A DNA stretch of 64,000 bases from Argentina anserina. Its lineage: Eukaryota > Streptophyta > Magnoliopsida > Rosales > Rosaceae. Shown in pieces: positions 10,401-20,792 of the stretch. The notes beneath the pieces are model-generated. The model was not told the origin of the DNA and did not search any database. It saw nothing but the letters and a program-made list of their open reading frames with translations. The DNA lies in NCBI RefSeq assembly GCF_933775445.1, contig NC_065873.1:22940001-23004000 (forward strand). The letters run 5' to 3'. The translations under genes were made by a program, and so were the position numbers. The stretch's first letter is position 1; each line of letters opens with the position of its first letter.

Positions 10401-12686
10401 CAATTTGGGTCAATCTCAAAATGTAAGAGCAATCATGAGAATTTCTAAGCATGTTAGTACGTGTCTACGTAATTATTTTCCTTGAAGCAAACTGACCAAC
10501 TTCATTTTCTTTTGTTTTTTGTAAACTAGGCCTATGTCTACAAGGCTAAATCTGGAGAGTGTGCTGCTTTCCTGGTGAACAATGGTTCTACTGATGCCAC
10601 TGTCCAATTTCAGAACTCTCCTTATCAGTTGTCCCGAAAGTCAATCAGTATCTTACCAGACTGTAAAAGAGTATCTTTTAACACTGGAAAGGTAAACAAG
10701 TACTCCTCACCAGTATTCATGCTAATTCATATGCAAGCTGATACTAACTTAAAATTATTCATATGGCTTGTGCAACAGGTAAGCGCACAACATGCTACAA
10801 GATCATGGACACCAACTCAAAAGTTTGATTCACCTCAGAATTGGCAAGAGTACAATGAAGTCATTCCCACTTATGACAATACCTCTCTAAGAGAAAACAT
10901 AATAGCAGACCAAATGAGAACTACAAATGATCTTTCTGATTATCTGTGGTATACTTTCAGGTAAGATCAATTAGATATCTAGAATGAGGATCAAGTAGGA
11001 CGAATGTGAATACACCATGTCATTTACAAATATCCTTACAACTTTTTGTAAATACAGCTTTCAGCATGACTCTCCTAATCCAGAATCCACATTAAATGTT
11101 CAAACACGAGGACATGTCTTGCATTCATTTGTAAATGGAGTACTTGTAGGTAAGGTTTACATCTCAGTATCTGAAGGATTAGTTTACCACCAATCCTTCA
11201 CCTTCTTATTCAGAGATGCTTTGCTCTATCGTATAGGATCTGGACATGGAGCGCACAGGAATTCGAGTTTTATCTTGGAGAGTACGGTTTCTCTGAATAA
11301 GGGGATAAACCATGTCTCCCTACTAAGTGCTATGGTTGGACTGCCGGTATTGTTCTATCTTAAAAGAAAAATAACAAATATATCTTAAAATCAGATTTAT
11401 TTACTGGTTTTTGATCGTCAAAATCTGCATGCAAACTGAATTCGAATTGAAACTTATGTGAAGGACTCTGGAGCTTATCTAGAGCGTAGGGATTATGGAT
11501 TACATAGTGTGAAGATTGATGATAAAGATTTCGGCACATATGCATGGGGATATCAGGTGATTTTCTTAAGTGAATGTATTTTCTTCATCATTCTTATTAA
11601 GCTCAACTGATTAGGTTCAACAGTCTCTTATTAAATTTGCATTTTTATTTTTTGAAGGTCGGTTTGTTTGGAGAGCACTTACAGATCCAAACAGATACAA
11701 GCAAAGTTCAATGGCATAATTTAGGAAATGCAAAACAACCAATGACATGGTATAAGGTAAGGAGGAGTGTCCATGGAATGATGGAAATGCAATGTTTTCA
11801 TTCAATTGTAACTAGCTAATCAAAATAAATAGCTCTTCTCTATTGTCTGTGGCCTCCACCGTATATAACCTCTTCAATTAATGATCAATTTCCAGACTTT
11901 ATTTGATGCACCAGCAGGAAATGACCCTGTTGCATTAAATCTTGGTTCCATGGGAAAAGGTGAAGTTTGGATCAATGGTCGAAGCATTGGTCGATACTGG
12001 GTTTCCTTCCACACCCCGAAAGGGACTCCTTCACAAACTTGGTATGTAGACTATGTAGTTTATATTTTGGGACAAGTTTGGTATGCTACATTGTTATTTA
12101 GACTGTTAACCGTTTATCCATACCCTTTGAATTTCAGGTACCATGTACCTCGATCTTTCCTGAAGCCTACTGGCAACTTGTTAGTTCTAATTGAAGAAGA
12201 AACTGGAGCAGATCCGGTTAAGATATCTCTGGACAAAGTTTCAGTAGCAAAAGTTTGTTCACGTGTATCTGAAACACATTTACACCCGGTGAGCTCATGG
12301 ATGTATCAGAGGTCTGAGAACCTAAGTGTTAACACTACAAAGTACCCCGGCAGAAAGGCAACCGCGAAGCTCAGGTGTCCTCCAAATAGATACATTTCCA
12401 AAATCTTATATGCAAGCTATGGCAATCCTTCTGGTGATTGTAAAAGCTATGCCACCGGAAGCTGCCATTCTGAGGATTCTACAGCAGTTGTACAGAAGGT
12501 GAGCAGTTGTGCATTTACCAAATGCAGTGTTAATATTTTGAAGTTATGTGTTCTGATACTGATTTTATATATTTTCAGGCTTGTCTGGGTAAGAGGAGAT
12601 GCTCAATCTCTGTATCAAGTGAGAGGTTTGGTGATCCATGCCCAAGAACCAGCAAGACTTTGTTGGTTGATGCACAATGTGCATGA
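7439..12686 (+). CDS. Beta-galactosidase, GH35, with C-terminal SUEL lectin domain
   Basis: Nineteen exons: 7439-7612, 8586-8681, 8807-8919, 9053-9119, 9230-9322, 9416-9559, 9698-9792, 9935-10043, 10120-10204, 10304-10422, 10530-10691, 10779-10960, 11058-11149, 11237-11346, 11464-11556, 11658-11756, 11896-12041, 12138-12498 and 12579-12686, giving 2448 nt and 815 aa in one frame. A hydrophobic signal peptide (about residues 1-23) implies secretion to the cell wall. The GH35 active-site block [13 protein letters not shown] is present, with Glu185 as likely acid/base and Glu256 (IWTEDW) as likely nucleophile. The last ~90 residues are a galactose-binding SUEL-type lectin domain with its cysteines ([25 protein letters not shown]). 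Plant enzymes of this type remove beta-galactosyl residues from wall polysaccharides. The layout resembles the Arabidopsis BGAL7/BGAL15 group. Exons 15 and 16 use GAAG acceptors. Confidence 0.92.
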
Positions 12687-13646
12687 TACTAGTGTAATTT
12701 TGGATCACCTCATCATAGAGGAACTCAGAAAGTGATTATCTAGCTAGTTCAGTGACCACTGTAGACTAGCATTGAGCTATCATGAATCTTCAAATTATAA
12801 TTTAATTACAATAAATTTTGGATGAGTGATTGGAGTGGTATGCCTGACAAGGTCAGATATCAAATTTGCGCTAACATAGTTGATTCAAATGATTCATGTG
12901 GAAAATCTTGAATGAGATACAATAACAAGCGTCAATAATATTCTAGCCACATCAACAAAGTAAAATAGACAAATATAGATTCACCAGGACGATGTCAGGA
13001 TGAAGAGACTAGCTCAATCATCACTTTTCTTTTGTTGATCATCTTGGTTTTGATCTTTTGATGCATGTTTTTAGATACTACTGTAAAGATTATAAGATAG
13101 GTATTCCAACTACTGTGCATTTTGAAAGCTTTTGATATCACGCATTGCTAGTAGGCTGGGTTTGGGACCTACTTATGCAGCTTCAAATATATGAGACAAC
13201 AGATGCAGACATGATATATCATATATGCCATATCTTGGTTTTCTTTCTTTTCTATAAATGGGTTTTACCTAGAAATAGGAGTAACCAAAAATAGACTGTT
13301 TCTTTTTCTTTTTTTTTGGAAATGAAAAATAGACTGTTTCTATTCATTCATCTTTCTCCTATTCTCATAAAAAGATATCGACTTTTACATGGAAAGAATG
13401 CTGTAAAAAACTAATGATATTGTACCATTGATTCATTGTAAATTAATTTCTTTCATGAAGATGGAATGCAAATCCATTTACTATTTTGATTTAATGCATT
13501 GTCATTATATCAAATATTATGCATTGATTATATTTCTTTATTCAGTTTATTGTTACATCACAACCTCTTATAAATTCCGTGTGGTTGATACCTCTATTTC
13601 ATCAAACATCGAGGCAAGAAAAAAGCATCATCTGATATCTATTCTA
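12687..13646. other. Intergenic DNA, nothing recognised
   Basis: An AT-rich stretch between the beta-galactosidase and the TPD1-like gene. It must contain the 3' UTR of the former and the promoter of the latter, but no distinct element stands out. Confidence 0.4.
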
Positions 13647-14128
13647 ATGGCAGCTGTCATGAAGTTCATCTGTATTGCCATCTTTTGTAGTCTTATTTTG
13701 GGAGGTAAACTTTTACCTCTATGTAATTTGTTCCCATTCTTCTGATTTCATATTCGTATGTTGCTTGTATCTTGGTACTTATTTTGCATTTGGTTCTTAT
13801 TATTTGTTATGCAGGCAATTGTCAACCTTGCAGTGAGAATAATTTGAGTATTTCACAGTCAGCAACGGGAAAGTTGGTTCAAAATAAGCCGGAATGGAGC
13901 CTAACGATCACCAACAACTGCATATGTACTCAACTAAGTGTTAAACTAAGTTGTGATGGCTTTCAAACTGTGGAACAGATTGATCCTTCCATCTTGAGCA
14001 AATCTGGTACTGAGTGTCTCGTCAATGGTGGCCGACCTATCTATGGGAATAGCAACTTCAGTTTCACCTATGCATCGGCCAATTCGTTTCCTTTTAAAAC
14101 ACTCTCCTCTCAAATTGCTTGCTCTTGA
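13647..14128 (+). CDS. Small secreted TPD1-like cysteine-containing protein
   Basis: Two exons (13647-13704 and 13815-14128) encode 123 residues. The start has a clear signal peptide (MAAVMKFICIAIFCSLILGG). The mature part shows the TPD1-family pattern: an N-terminal CQPC pair, ISQSATGKLVQNKPEWSLTI, NNCICTQLSVKLSCDGF, a Pro-containing DPSIL block, ECLVNGGRPIYG, FSFTYA, and a final SSQIACS. TPD1 in Arabidopsis is a secreted ligand of the EMS1 receptor kinase that specifies tapetum in anthers. This protein is shorter than TPD1 itself and closer in size to the short paralogues that databases sometimes misname as acetylglucosaminyltransferases. Family assignment is by pattern; a developmental role is not implied for this member. 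A second in-frame Met at residue 5 could also serve as start. Confidence 0.75.
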
Positions 14129-15029
14129 GGGGAGTTGTGCAAGCTAGAATTAAGCTTATATTGTTTCATGGAAACTTGATTTAGTTACCTGTAACGTTTG
14201 ATAATTCCTACAAGTAATAAAAAAAAAAAAAAAACAAGAGGAATTTTGACAAATGACCCTTTTATGTTGATGAAGTTAAATTTTAACCATGTTTTTTCAA
14301 ACTAATGAAAAATGACCATATTCACAAGGGAAAAGTCGTAACCATCCTTGTCAGAATCTAATTCCCAAAGCTATACTGCTCATTACTCAAGAAAAAGATC
14401 AGAAAAAGCTGATGGATTGACAATAATAGTATCGAAATATCTAAGAAAAAGCTGATAATACTAGAGAATTTTGCGAGCAATGAGAACTTAATAAATCATG
14501 TATCATGGGATCAACGATCGGGATGGTTAGATAGATCCTGTAACCTGAGCCAATTCAATCTATGTCTGAGAATGGCCACATTACAGCTGCGCAAGTATAT
14601 ACACGAACGTACCTAGATTCAAAAATATGTTGATACTAATAATCTTGGGTGAGGGTACAATGAGGTTTTCCAATTCCTGAGTGATTCCCACAAGAATATG
14701 GCTACTGCAATGGAGATATTGGTTCAGTGGTTGTGATACAAACGTAAGAGCAAAGGCAATAATTTGCGACTCATTTCCAACCAGCAGTCCAGATACTACT
14801 TTCAGTCATCTTTAAGAATCCTGATATGCGAGGAGCTGATAATTCTGGAGAAAGCCCCGTGAATACTGAGCTTCAAAATTGGGGCTTCATATTATAGGCC
14901 GTGCAACTGAGATGCCATTTGCTGAACAAGCAATTCTACTAAACCAAGTGTGGCTCCAGATTGTAGTATCATGTGTATACGATATTAGGTCTGTTATTCA
15001 CTATTTGAAGCATCTGCTACAGCCTGATC
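14129..15029. other. Intergenic DNA, nothing recognised
   Basis: An AATAAA followed by an A-run of about 16 lies at 14216-14234, just after the TPD1-like stop, and may act in its polyadenylation. The rest is non-coding and includes the 3' UTR of OGG1. Confidence 0.4.
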
Positions 15030-16402
15030 TTAGCGGCCCTTTCCCTTGGTAGATTTACTCTCTTTGGCATTTGAGAAATGGGGCGGCAGTAGAGCTTTTT
15101 GTGAAGGCAATTCAGCAACAAACAGCAGAGTTTGAGCCCATCCAGCATATTTCCCATATTTACTTACAAAAGCCTCCGCCACACGGCTGCAGAGCTTTGG
15201 TGTCAGACGAGCTCCTGCTAGCTCAGGTATGAGGTATCTTGTAGCAATCTGACTCAATCCCCAAAACAAGAAACAATCATTCACACAAACACATTTTTCT
15301 CAAACACAAACATCAGTAAGAGAACCCCAAAACTAAAACACACTGCTACAATCTATATGGCCTACTTTCTATTAGACACCATCACCCTAACAAAATCCAA
15401 CTGCAGCATATCATATCATAATAGTTTTACAATTTCAATCTTAAAAGCATTACCTTCCACACATGCGTATCAACAGGAATGGCATCATGTTGATCCAGCG
15501 AAAAAAGAGCAATACATGCCGCCACCTTCGGACCAACTCCAGGCAATGTGGTAAGAGCCTCAATCACTTCTTCAAGTCCAAGTTTCCGAAGATTCAAGAG
15601 CCACTCTTCACCTCCCCCAGGTTTCGCCCGCAGCGCCTTCACAGTACCAGTCAAGTACTTGGCCCTGCCAATCACACACCCATCCAACAAAACCAAGGCT
15701 CAATCTTTACAACCAAAGACAGAAACTTTTCAACACAATGCAGTTACATAGAGCAAGAGCAACTGACCTGTAACCGAAACCGGCTTCTCTGAGCTCTTGT
15801 TCCGAGACCATTGACAACCGATCCAATGATGGAAACTGATGGAACTCAAAACCTGCGACAGAACCCAAGTGGGTCCCCAACGAAGACACAAAGTCCACCA
15901 TTTTGGTGATTCTAGCAATGTTGTTGTTTGAGGAACACAGAAACTGAACCAAACACTCAAGTGGGTCTTGTCGGAGCACTCTTGCACCGGCCAAGTGTGT
16001 AGCCAGCTCAGCAAACCGCGAATCGGAAGCCGAAAAGACCTCCCAAATTCCGGCGAGGGAGATACCCATGTTGAGAAAATCGAGGAGAGCCGACTCGGCA
16101 TTGGATTTGGGAGTTGAGGAGGAGTGGTGGAGGCAGTAGGAAACGTCGCCGTTTTGGAGGTGCTGAAGGGAGATGAGGTGGGAGCCAATGACGCCGGTGT
16201 ACTGAAGAGGGCCGGTTTGTCTCCACCGGAAAGTTTGGCCGGTGGGGAAGGTGAGGGGGAGGGAGAGCTCAGACTGGGTGAGGTTGAGGGGGACCCAGTT
16301 GGGGGATTTGAGGAGGGTTTTGGGTCTTTTGGAGGTTAAGGATTGTGGGGTTGGAGGGGTTGGTGGGGGTGATTGGATTGGGATTTGTCTCTTCTTAGAC
16401 AT
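15030..16402 (-). CDS. OGG1: 8-oxoguanine DNA glycosylase/AP lyase
   Basis: Three exons on the minus strand: 15768-16402, 15454-15664 and 15030-15248, giving 354 aa. The enzyme cuts out 8-oxoguanine opposite C and nicks the abasic site, the first step of base excision repair. The helix-hairpin-helix LPGVGPKVAAC holds the catalytic lysine (Lys258), and VDTHVW holds the catalytic aspartate (Asp277). Their 19-residue spacing equals that of human OGG1 (Lys249/Asp268). The N-terminal domain has FPTGQTFRW, DPLECLVQFLCSSNNNIARI and HQFPSLDRLS, all typical of the family. The open frame extends upstream to a Met at 16534, but MSKKRQ fits the start of plant homologues, so I chose 16402. The N-terminus is basic and proline-rich and may be a nuclear targeting segment. 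TGGGCC (16554) and TGGGCT (16541) lie about 140-160 bp upstream, as in many housekeeping promoters. Confidence 0.93.
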
Positions 16403-18342
16403 GATTGAGAGATGTCCCAGTTTGAGTTGGAGCATGAAATAAATTGGAGTTGGAACTTGAGGACTGTAAATTGCAATTACCTCCAATCCCAGAAAGAGGG
16501 GAAAAGAGGAGGAGGAAGAGAGTGAGGTGTGCACAGCCTGTGGGCTACATCAATGGGCCAATAAAATTTCAGATACTTCAAATAAAGAATAGGGGCACAG
16601 CCGCACAGGTTAAGATTTTTATTTTTACTAGTTAATGCGCTTTGCTGCGGCTTTGCACTCACACCCAAAATTTGGATGAAAAGTTTGATGATGAGTGAAT
16701 GATATTAATTACTGAACATGAAGCTAATAGTTGGCATTAGCAGGCTGCTCCATAAATAAGCACCGAGACTGTGAAAGAAGATACCTCTTGTTTCATGCTT
16801 AGACAACGAGAATGTTAGATAAGAAACCTTGTTTGATGGTATATTAAAAGTGGTACTGCATTTCTCAAAAGGCACGCCGAACATTTAACATTTGTTCTTG
16901 CACTCTCAACAGTAGCAGCATATATTGTTTTTCAAAACATTCAATAATAGTAGAATATTTACTGTAAAGTTGAATAGTCTAAAAATGAATTAAGATTGTT
17001 ATTAACCACACTCAAAATGAATATTCCACTATAAACATTCAGAAAAGCTAAATCATTTCCAAATGATAAGATCTAACATTAAGGAAGAAAATACAATCTC
17101 AACTAATTATATGAGATCCAAACTAATCTCTGGCCCCAAATAGACATGAAATAGTTGATAAAAAAAATTAGACATGAAATAACTAATTGTAAAGGTCCAA
17201 AAATTGTGTTCAACACCAAATCAAAAGGTTAGAGACTAAAGGAGTGCTTATGTTCATTCTTCTCCACTTTCCACTTAACTACCTCTTATTTCTTATCAAC
17301 TATGTTCTTCTTCACTCCTTAATACATGTGGGAGATTGGTGAATTATGATATGTGCAAGAGCAAATTTCCCAATTTATGAATTATCAATCTCATATTTTC
17401 AACCTAGAAATAAAACAAACAAAATAATTTCTCTTTCATATCACAAACAAATATAAACATAAAAATATTGCTCCATAACAAAACCAAGTTGTCACAAATT
17501 CATTGGTAAATAGAGAACATATGTTAATCAAATTTGTTTGTAACTTTACAAACTTGAAAAAAAATCCAAACATTGGAGGATATAACCGCATATGGCTATG
17601 ATTCTTTAAGATATCTTAACCAAAAAGCAAATAGGTTAATCATAGAAACCTACCCCAACACATATGCAGTTCAAATTGGCCTCAAAATCAGATATAAATC
17701 AAAGCAAAAAGACCAAACCCAGAGTTTTGTGATCTAAACCCAGTTACCTTTATAAATTGGCAAAGAAGAAGGAACGCAACACAACCAAAACCGGCAATTC
17801 TTTGCCGACCGAACTGTGTCCTCTTCTCCTCTTCTCTTGCAGGCTGAACTCCCTCCTCTTCCTATTCTATGTTTATACCTTCATTTTGGGTCTCTGTATA
17901 TTGGAATATAACTTCGCTAAGTTCGATTTAGGCCGCGATTGTAAGTGAATTAGACTTTTTGGGACTTATTTAAGCGAACGAAGCGAGGTACAGGGAAAAC
18001 ACAATCAAGGAAATCAAAGAAGGGAAAGAATGAGGCCCAAAAAGAATAAGGAATTTACCAAGTAAGTATCCCAGAAAGATGAAGTTTCTAGAGACCAAAA
18101 ACTTTGGCGGAGGAATATCGGGTTGAAATATGAGAGCAGTGAGAGAAGGGAAAAAAGATCGCGAGGTAGAAAAGAAGAAAAGGAAAAGACGTAGAAGAAA
18201 GTAGACCTTATGAGTAGAGCTTAAGAACAGTTTATCACCAAATGATAAGTAGTAAATTAGGATTAAGTAATTGCATTCATTCCTCCTTAAAAAAAAGTAG
18301 TTGCATTTTATTTTTCTAATAATTTTTTTTTGCATTCATTCA
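16403..18342. other. OGG1 upstream region and intergenic DNA
   Basis: The first 200 bp form the OGG1 promoter and leader. The remainder is AT-rich. A 63-residue plus-strand frame at 17757-17948 has a hydrophobic middle but no family resemblance, so I do not call it a gene. Confidence 0.4.
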
Positions 18343-18358
18343 GGTTTCAAATAACTAT
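18343..18358. repeat. Left 16-bp target site duplication of the LINE-like element
   Basis: GGTTTCAAATAACTAT here is repeated exactly at 19441-19456, at both edges of the element ending in an A-run. Confidence 0.85.
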
Positions 18359-19440
18359 CTCTCCAACATTGATAAAAAATATCAAGATGCTCCGCTCATT
18401 GTGGAGCATGTTCCCAAGTCGCAACCTAGGGTTTGGAATCAAAGTGGTAGCGTAGGGGCTTGTGCTCCTAAATCCGAGCAAGGTCCCCGCTTGGGAATGC
18501 CTTCTTTGTTGCCGACATTGATTTTTCGACCCATGAGATCCTAAGATCGGTGGATTCCATCGGGCTTCGATGTGTGGTTGCGAGCTCAAGGCGATGGGGG
18601 GATGTTGCATCTCTAATGGAGGTGTGAAGGACAACGACGGCTGCTCTGGGCTCGAGGATCGTGGTGTGGATCGGGACTGATATTGCATAGTCGGAGATGT
18701 TGTCGGGAGTGGTTGCGTCTCCTTAGGTGGTTGGGTTGTGTTTCAACTTGGTTGTGATTCAGATTGGAGGGTCTGAGTCCAAATTTGGGATCCGGGCCAT
18801 CGTCGAGCCCTCGGTGTTGGAGGAAATCGGTGGAGAGCCATGGTTGTTCATTGACGTCTAGGCCTTTGGTTAACAAACTCTTGACCAAGGAAGATATTGA
18901 CGACGACGGCTTTTGTTGGTGGTTACCGACCTTGGTTACTAGTTCCCTTGCGTGGGGTGCCCATAGTAGATCTGGTGCTACATTTCAAGGTTGGGCTGAT
19001 GTGGGCCTGTTTGGGGGTTTGGCTTTGACTTTAAGGCCCATCCACTGTTTGGTTCGGATATGGGACCCAGGAGGTTATCACTTGATGTTTTCTCTTGTTT
19101 TTGTGTTACGTGTGGTGCTTCATTACAAGGTTTTGCAACATTGAGAGTATCTTTCCTTAGTATTTTAACATAGTTCTTCAATGGCCCACAAGAATGTTCC
19201 ATGTTCATGTTGTATTCCTACATATTACACTCTTTTGTGTGACTAGCTCCTTTAGTTTTTTGGAGACGATTTATGTGACTATACTCAGAGATTCAACATA
19301 GGAGTGATTAAAGCTCTAGTAGTTAGAGTTTTGATTATTCTACACATTTTAATTATGTCGTAGTTTGCGAGAGAGGAATGTGTTCATGTTGTATTATACT
19401 TTACCCGGTTCTAATATATGGCTTTCGTCATTAAAAAAAA
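18359..19440 (+). mobile_element. LINE-like retroposon (5'-truncated or non-autonomous)
   Basis: 1082 bp bounded by an exact 16-bp duplication and ending in ATTAAAAAAAA directly before the right copy. Long variable-length target duplications with a 3' A-tail are the hallmark of target-primed reverse transcription. The last bases before the tail (GGCTTTCGTCATTAAA) resemble the ends of plant L1-type LINEs. The base composition is more GC-rich than its flanks. The best plus-strand frame (18764-19144) shows no reverse transcriptase or endonuclease motif, so this is either a 5'-truncated copy holding UTR sequence or a short non-autonomous element. The perfect duplication argues for a fairly recent insertion. 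Confidence 0.8.
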
Positions 19441-19456
19441 GGTTTCAAATAACTAT
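19441..19456. repeat. Right 16-bp target site duplication of the LINE-like element
   Basis: An exact copy of 18343-18358, immediately after the A-tail. Confidence 0.85.
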
Positions 19457-20792
19457 ATTGAATTTGCAGTGGTGGTGGATTCTATGCTTAAAGTTAAAAT
19501 GCCCGATTCAAAAAACGTAACCCTAATTATCGCAATATATGAATATATGTCCGAATGAATACCATGTACATGGTATCCTATCAATAATATCGATTTCTGC
19601 TTGAATAGTCAACAAGTGGATCCAGTGATGCCAAGCCATGTGAGAAATGAAGACAAATAAAAAAAGAAACATATTTTAAAATTTAATTGAAATTATTGAA
19701 ATTCATATATGAGTGAATTGAATTCGCAAAAATTTCTATAAGAATACTGAAATATCACTTACATAATGGGCATTGAAGCAAATCCATACAATCAATTCCT
19801 TCATTTTTTTTCTCTCACTCATGAAATTTTAAATTACTCTCTTTCAATTGTACAGTAAGAACTAAGAAGCAATCACCATACGCTACAATCTTAACTTTGA
19901 TTTACCTATGCCAAAATCAATTTGAACGAATTCCCAACTACTCACTCTAGATCTCGCCATCTTGGAAATAACGCATAACGGTATAAGGAAAAGGTGTCCA
20001 AGTCACAATCTCTTTAGCAGCACGCGTCAAACATACGCCATGTTGCGTTTCATACTTATAGATATTTATAAGCTCACAATAAAAAGTGTATATACGTATG
20101 TGGTGCAAACATACATATACAAGCTAACGGACATGAAACAATATAATATGAAAAATTTGTGTAGGCAAATGAAAAAGAAACAAATATTTATTAGAATGAA
20201 AAACAATCCAAATTAATTACGTTTCACATGAAAATTCATAATTTTTGAGTTCAAAATGCAAAAAGACGTTATTTATGCTTAATATATATTTGTTAAAAAA
20301 ATTCCTTTTACATTTTTTCTCATCATCTAATCAATAGTATTTAAATAAAAGAGCGTTATACTTTTACACATTAAAGTCTCAAAGAATTTTTAACAACTCA
20401 CACTCTCGTTATACGTTATTTTTCATTTTATAAATAACTCATAAAGAAAAAGCCATCAAACCCGCAATCACTCCGGCAACACCCGTCAAGCATGCCGGAG
20501 AGGCGGAGACTATAAACATACGTAGAATACACATATACATACACACAAATGCAAACATAAGAAAAAGGAATAAGAAAAGAAGGAAAATAGCAAGAGAAAA
20601 TAAAAAAAAGGGGATTTGCTGAGCAAAAAGCAAAGCAAAGCAAAAACATGACAGAGAGAGCGAGCTGAAAGACAGAGCAGGCAGAGAGAGCCCCCCTCTT
20701 ACTCTTTCTCTCTCACTCTGTTCGGATTCTATTTTGCGCCAATCAAACCATCCCCACACAAATCTCCAAATCAATCTCTCTGCCTCCTAAAA
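19457..20792. other. Intergenic DNA and SWI3C promoter
   Basis: AT-rich DNA followed, from about 20450, by a pyrimidine/purine-rich leader with GA and CT runs. GCGCCAAT at 20736-20743 is, on the minus strand, ATTGGCGC, which fits the relaxed E2F consensus WTTSSCSS about 50 bp before the SWI3C start codon. Confidence 0.4.

Noticed and set aside
14216..14234. A-run after the TPD1-like gene as a sign of retroposition
   Set aside because: The gene keeps an intron with good splice sites, and no target duplication is visible. A genomic A-run after AATAAA is a simpler reading.
17757..17948. A 63-residue plus-strand frame with a hydrophobic segment
   Set aside because: Too short, no family resemblance and no promoter support; hydrophobic runs are common in AT-rich non-coding DNA.
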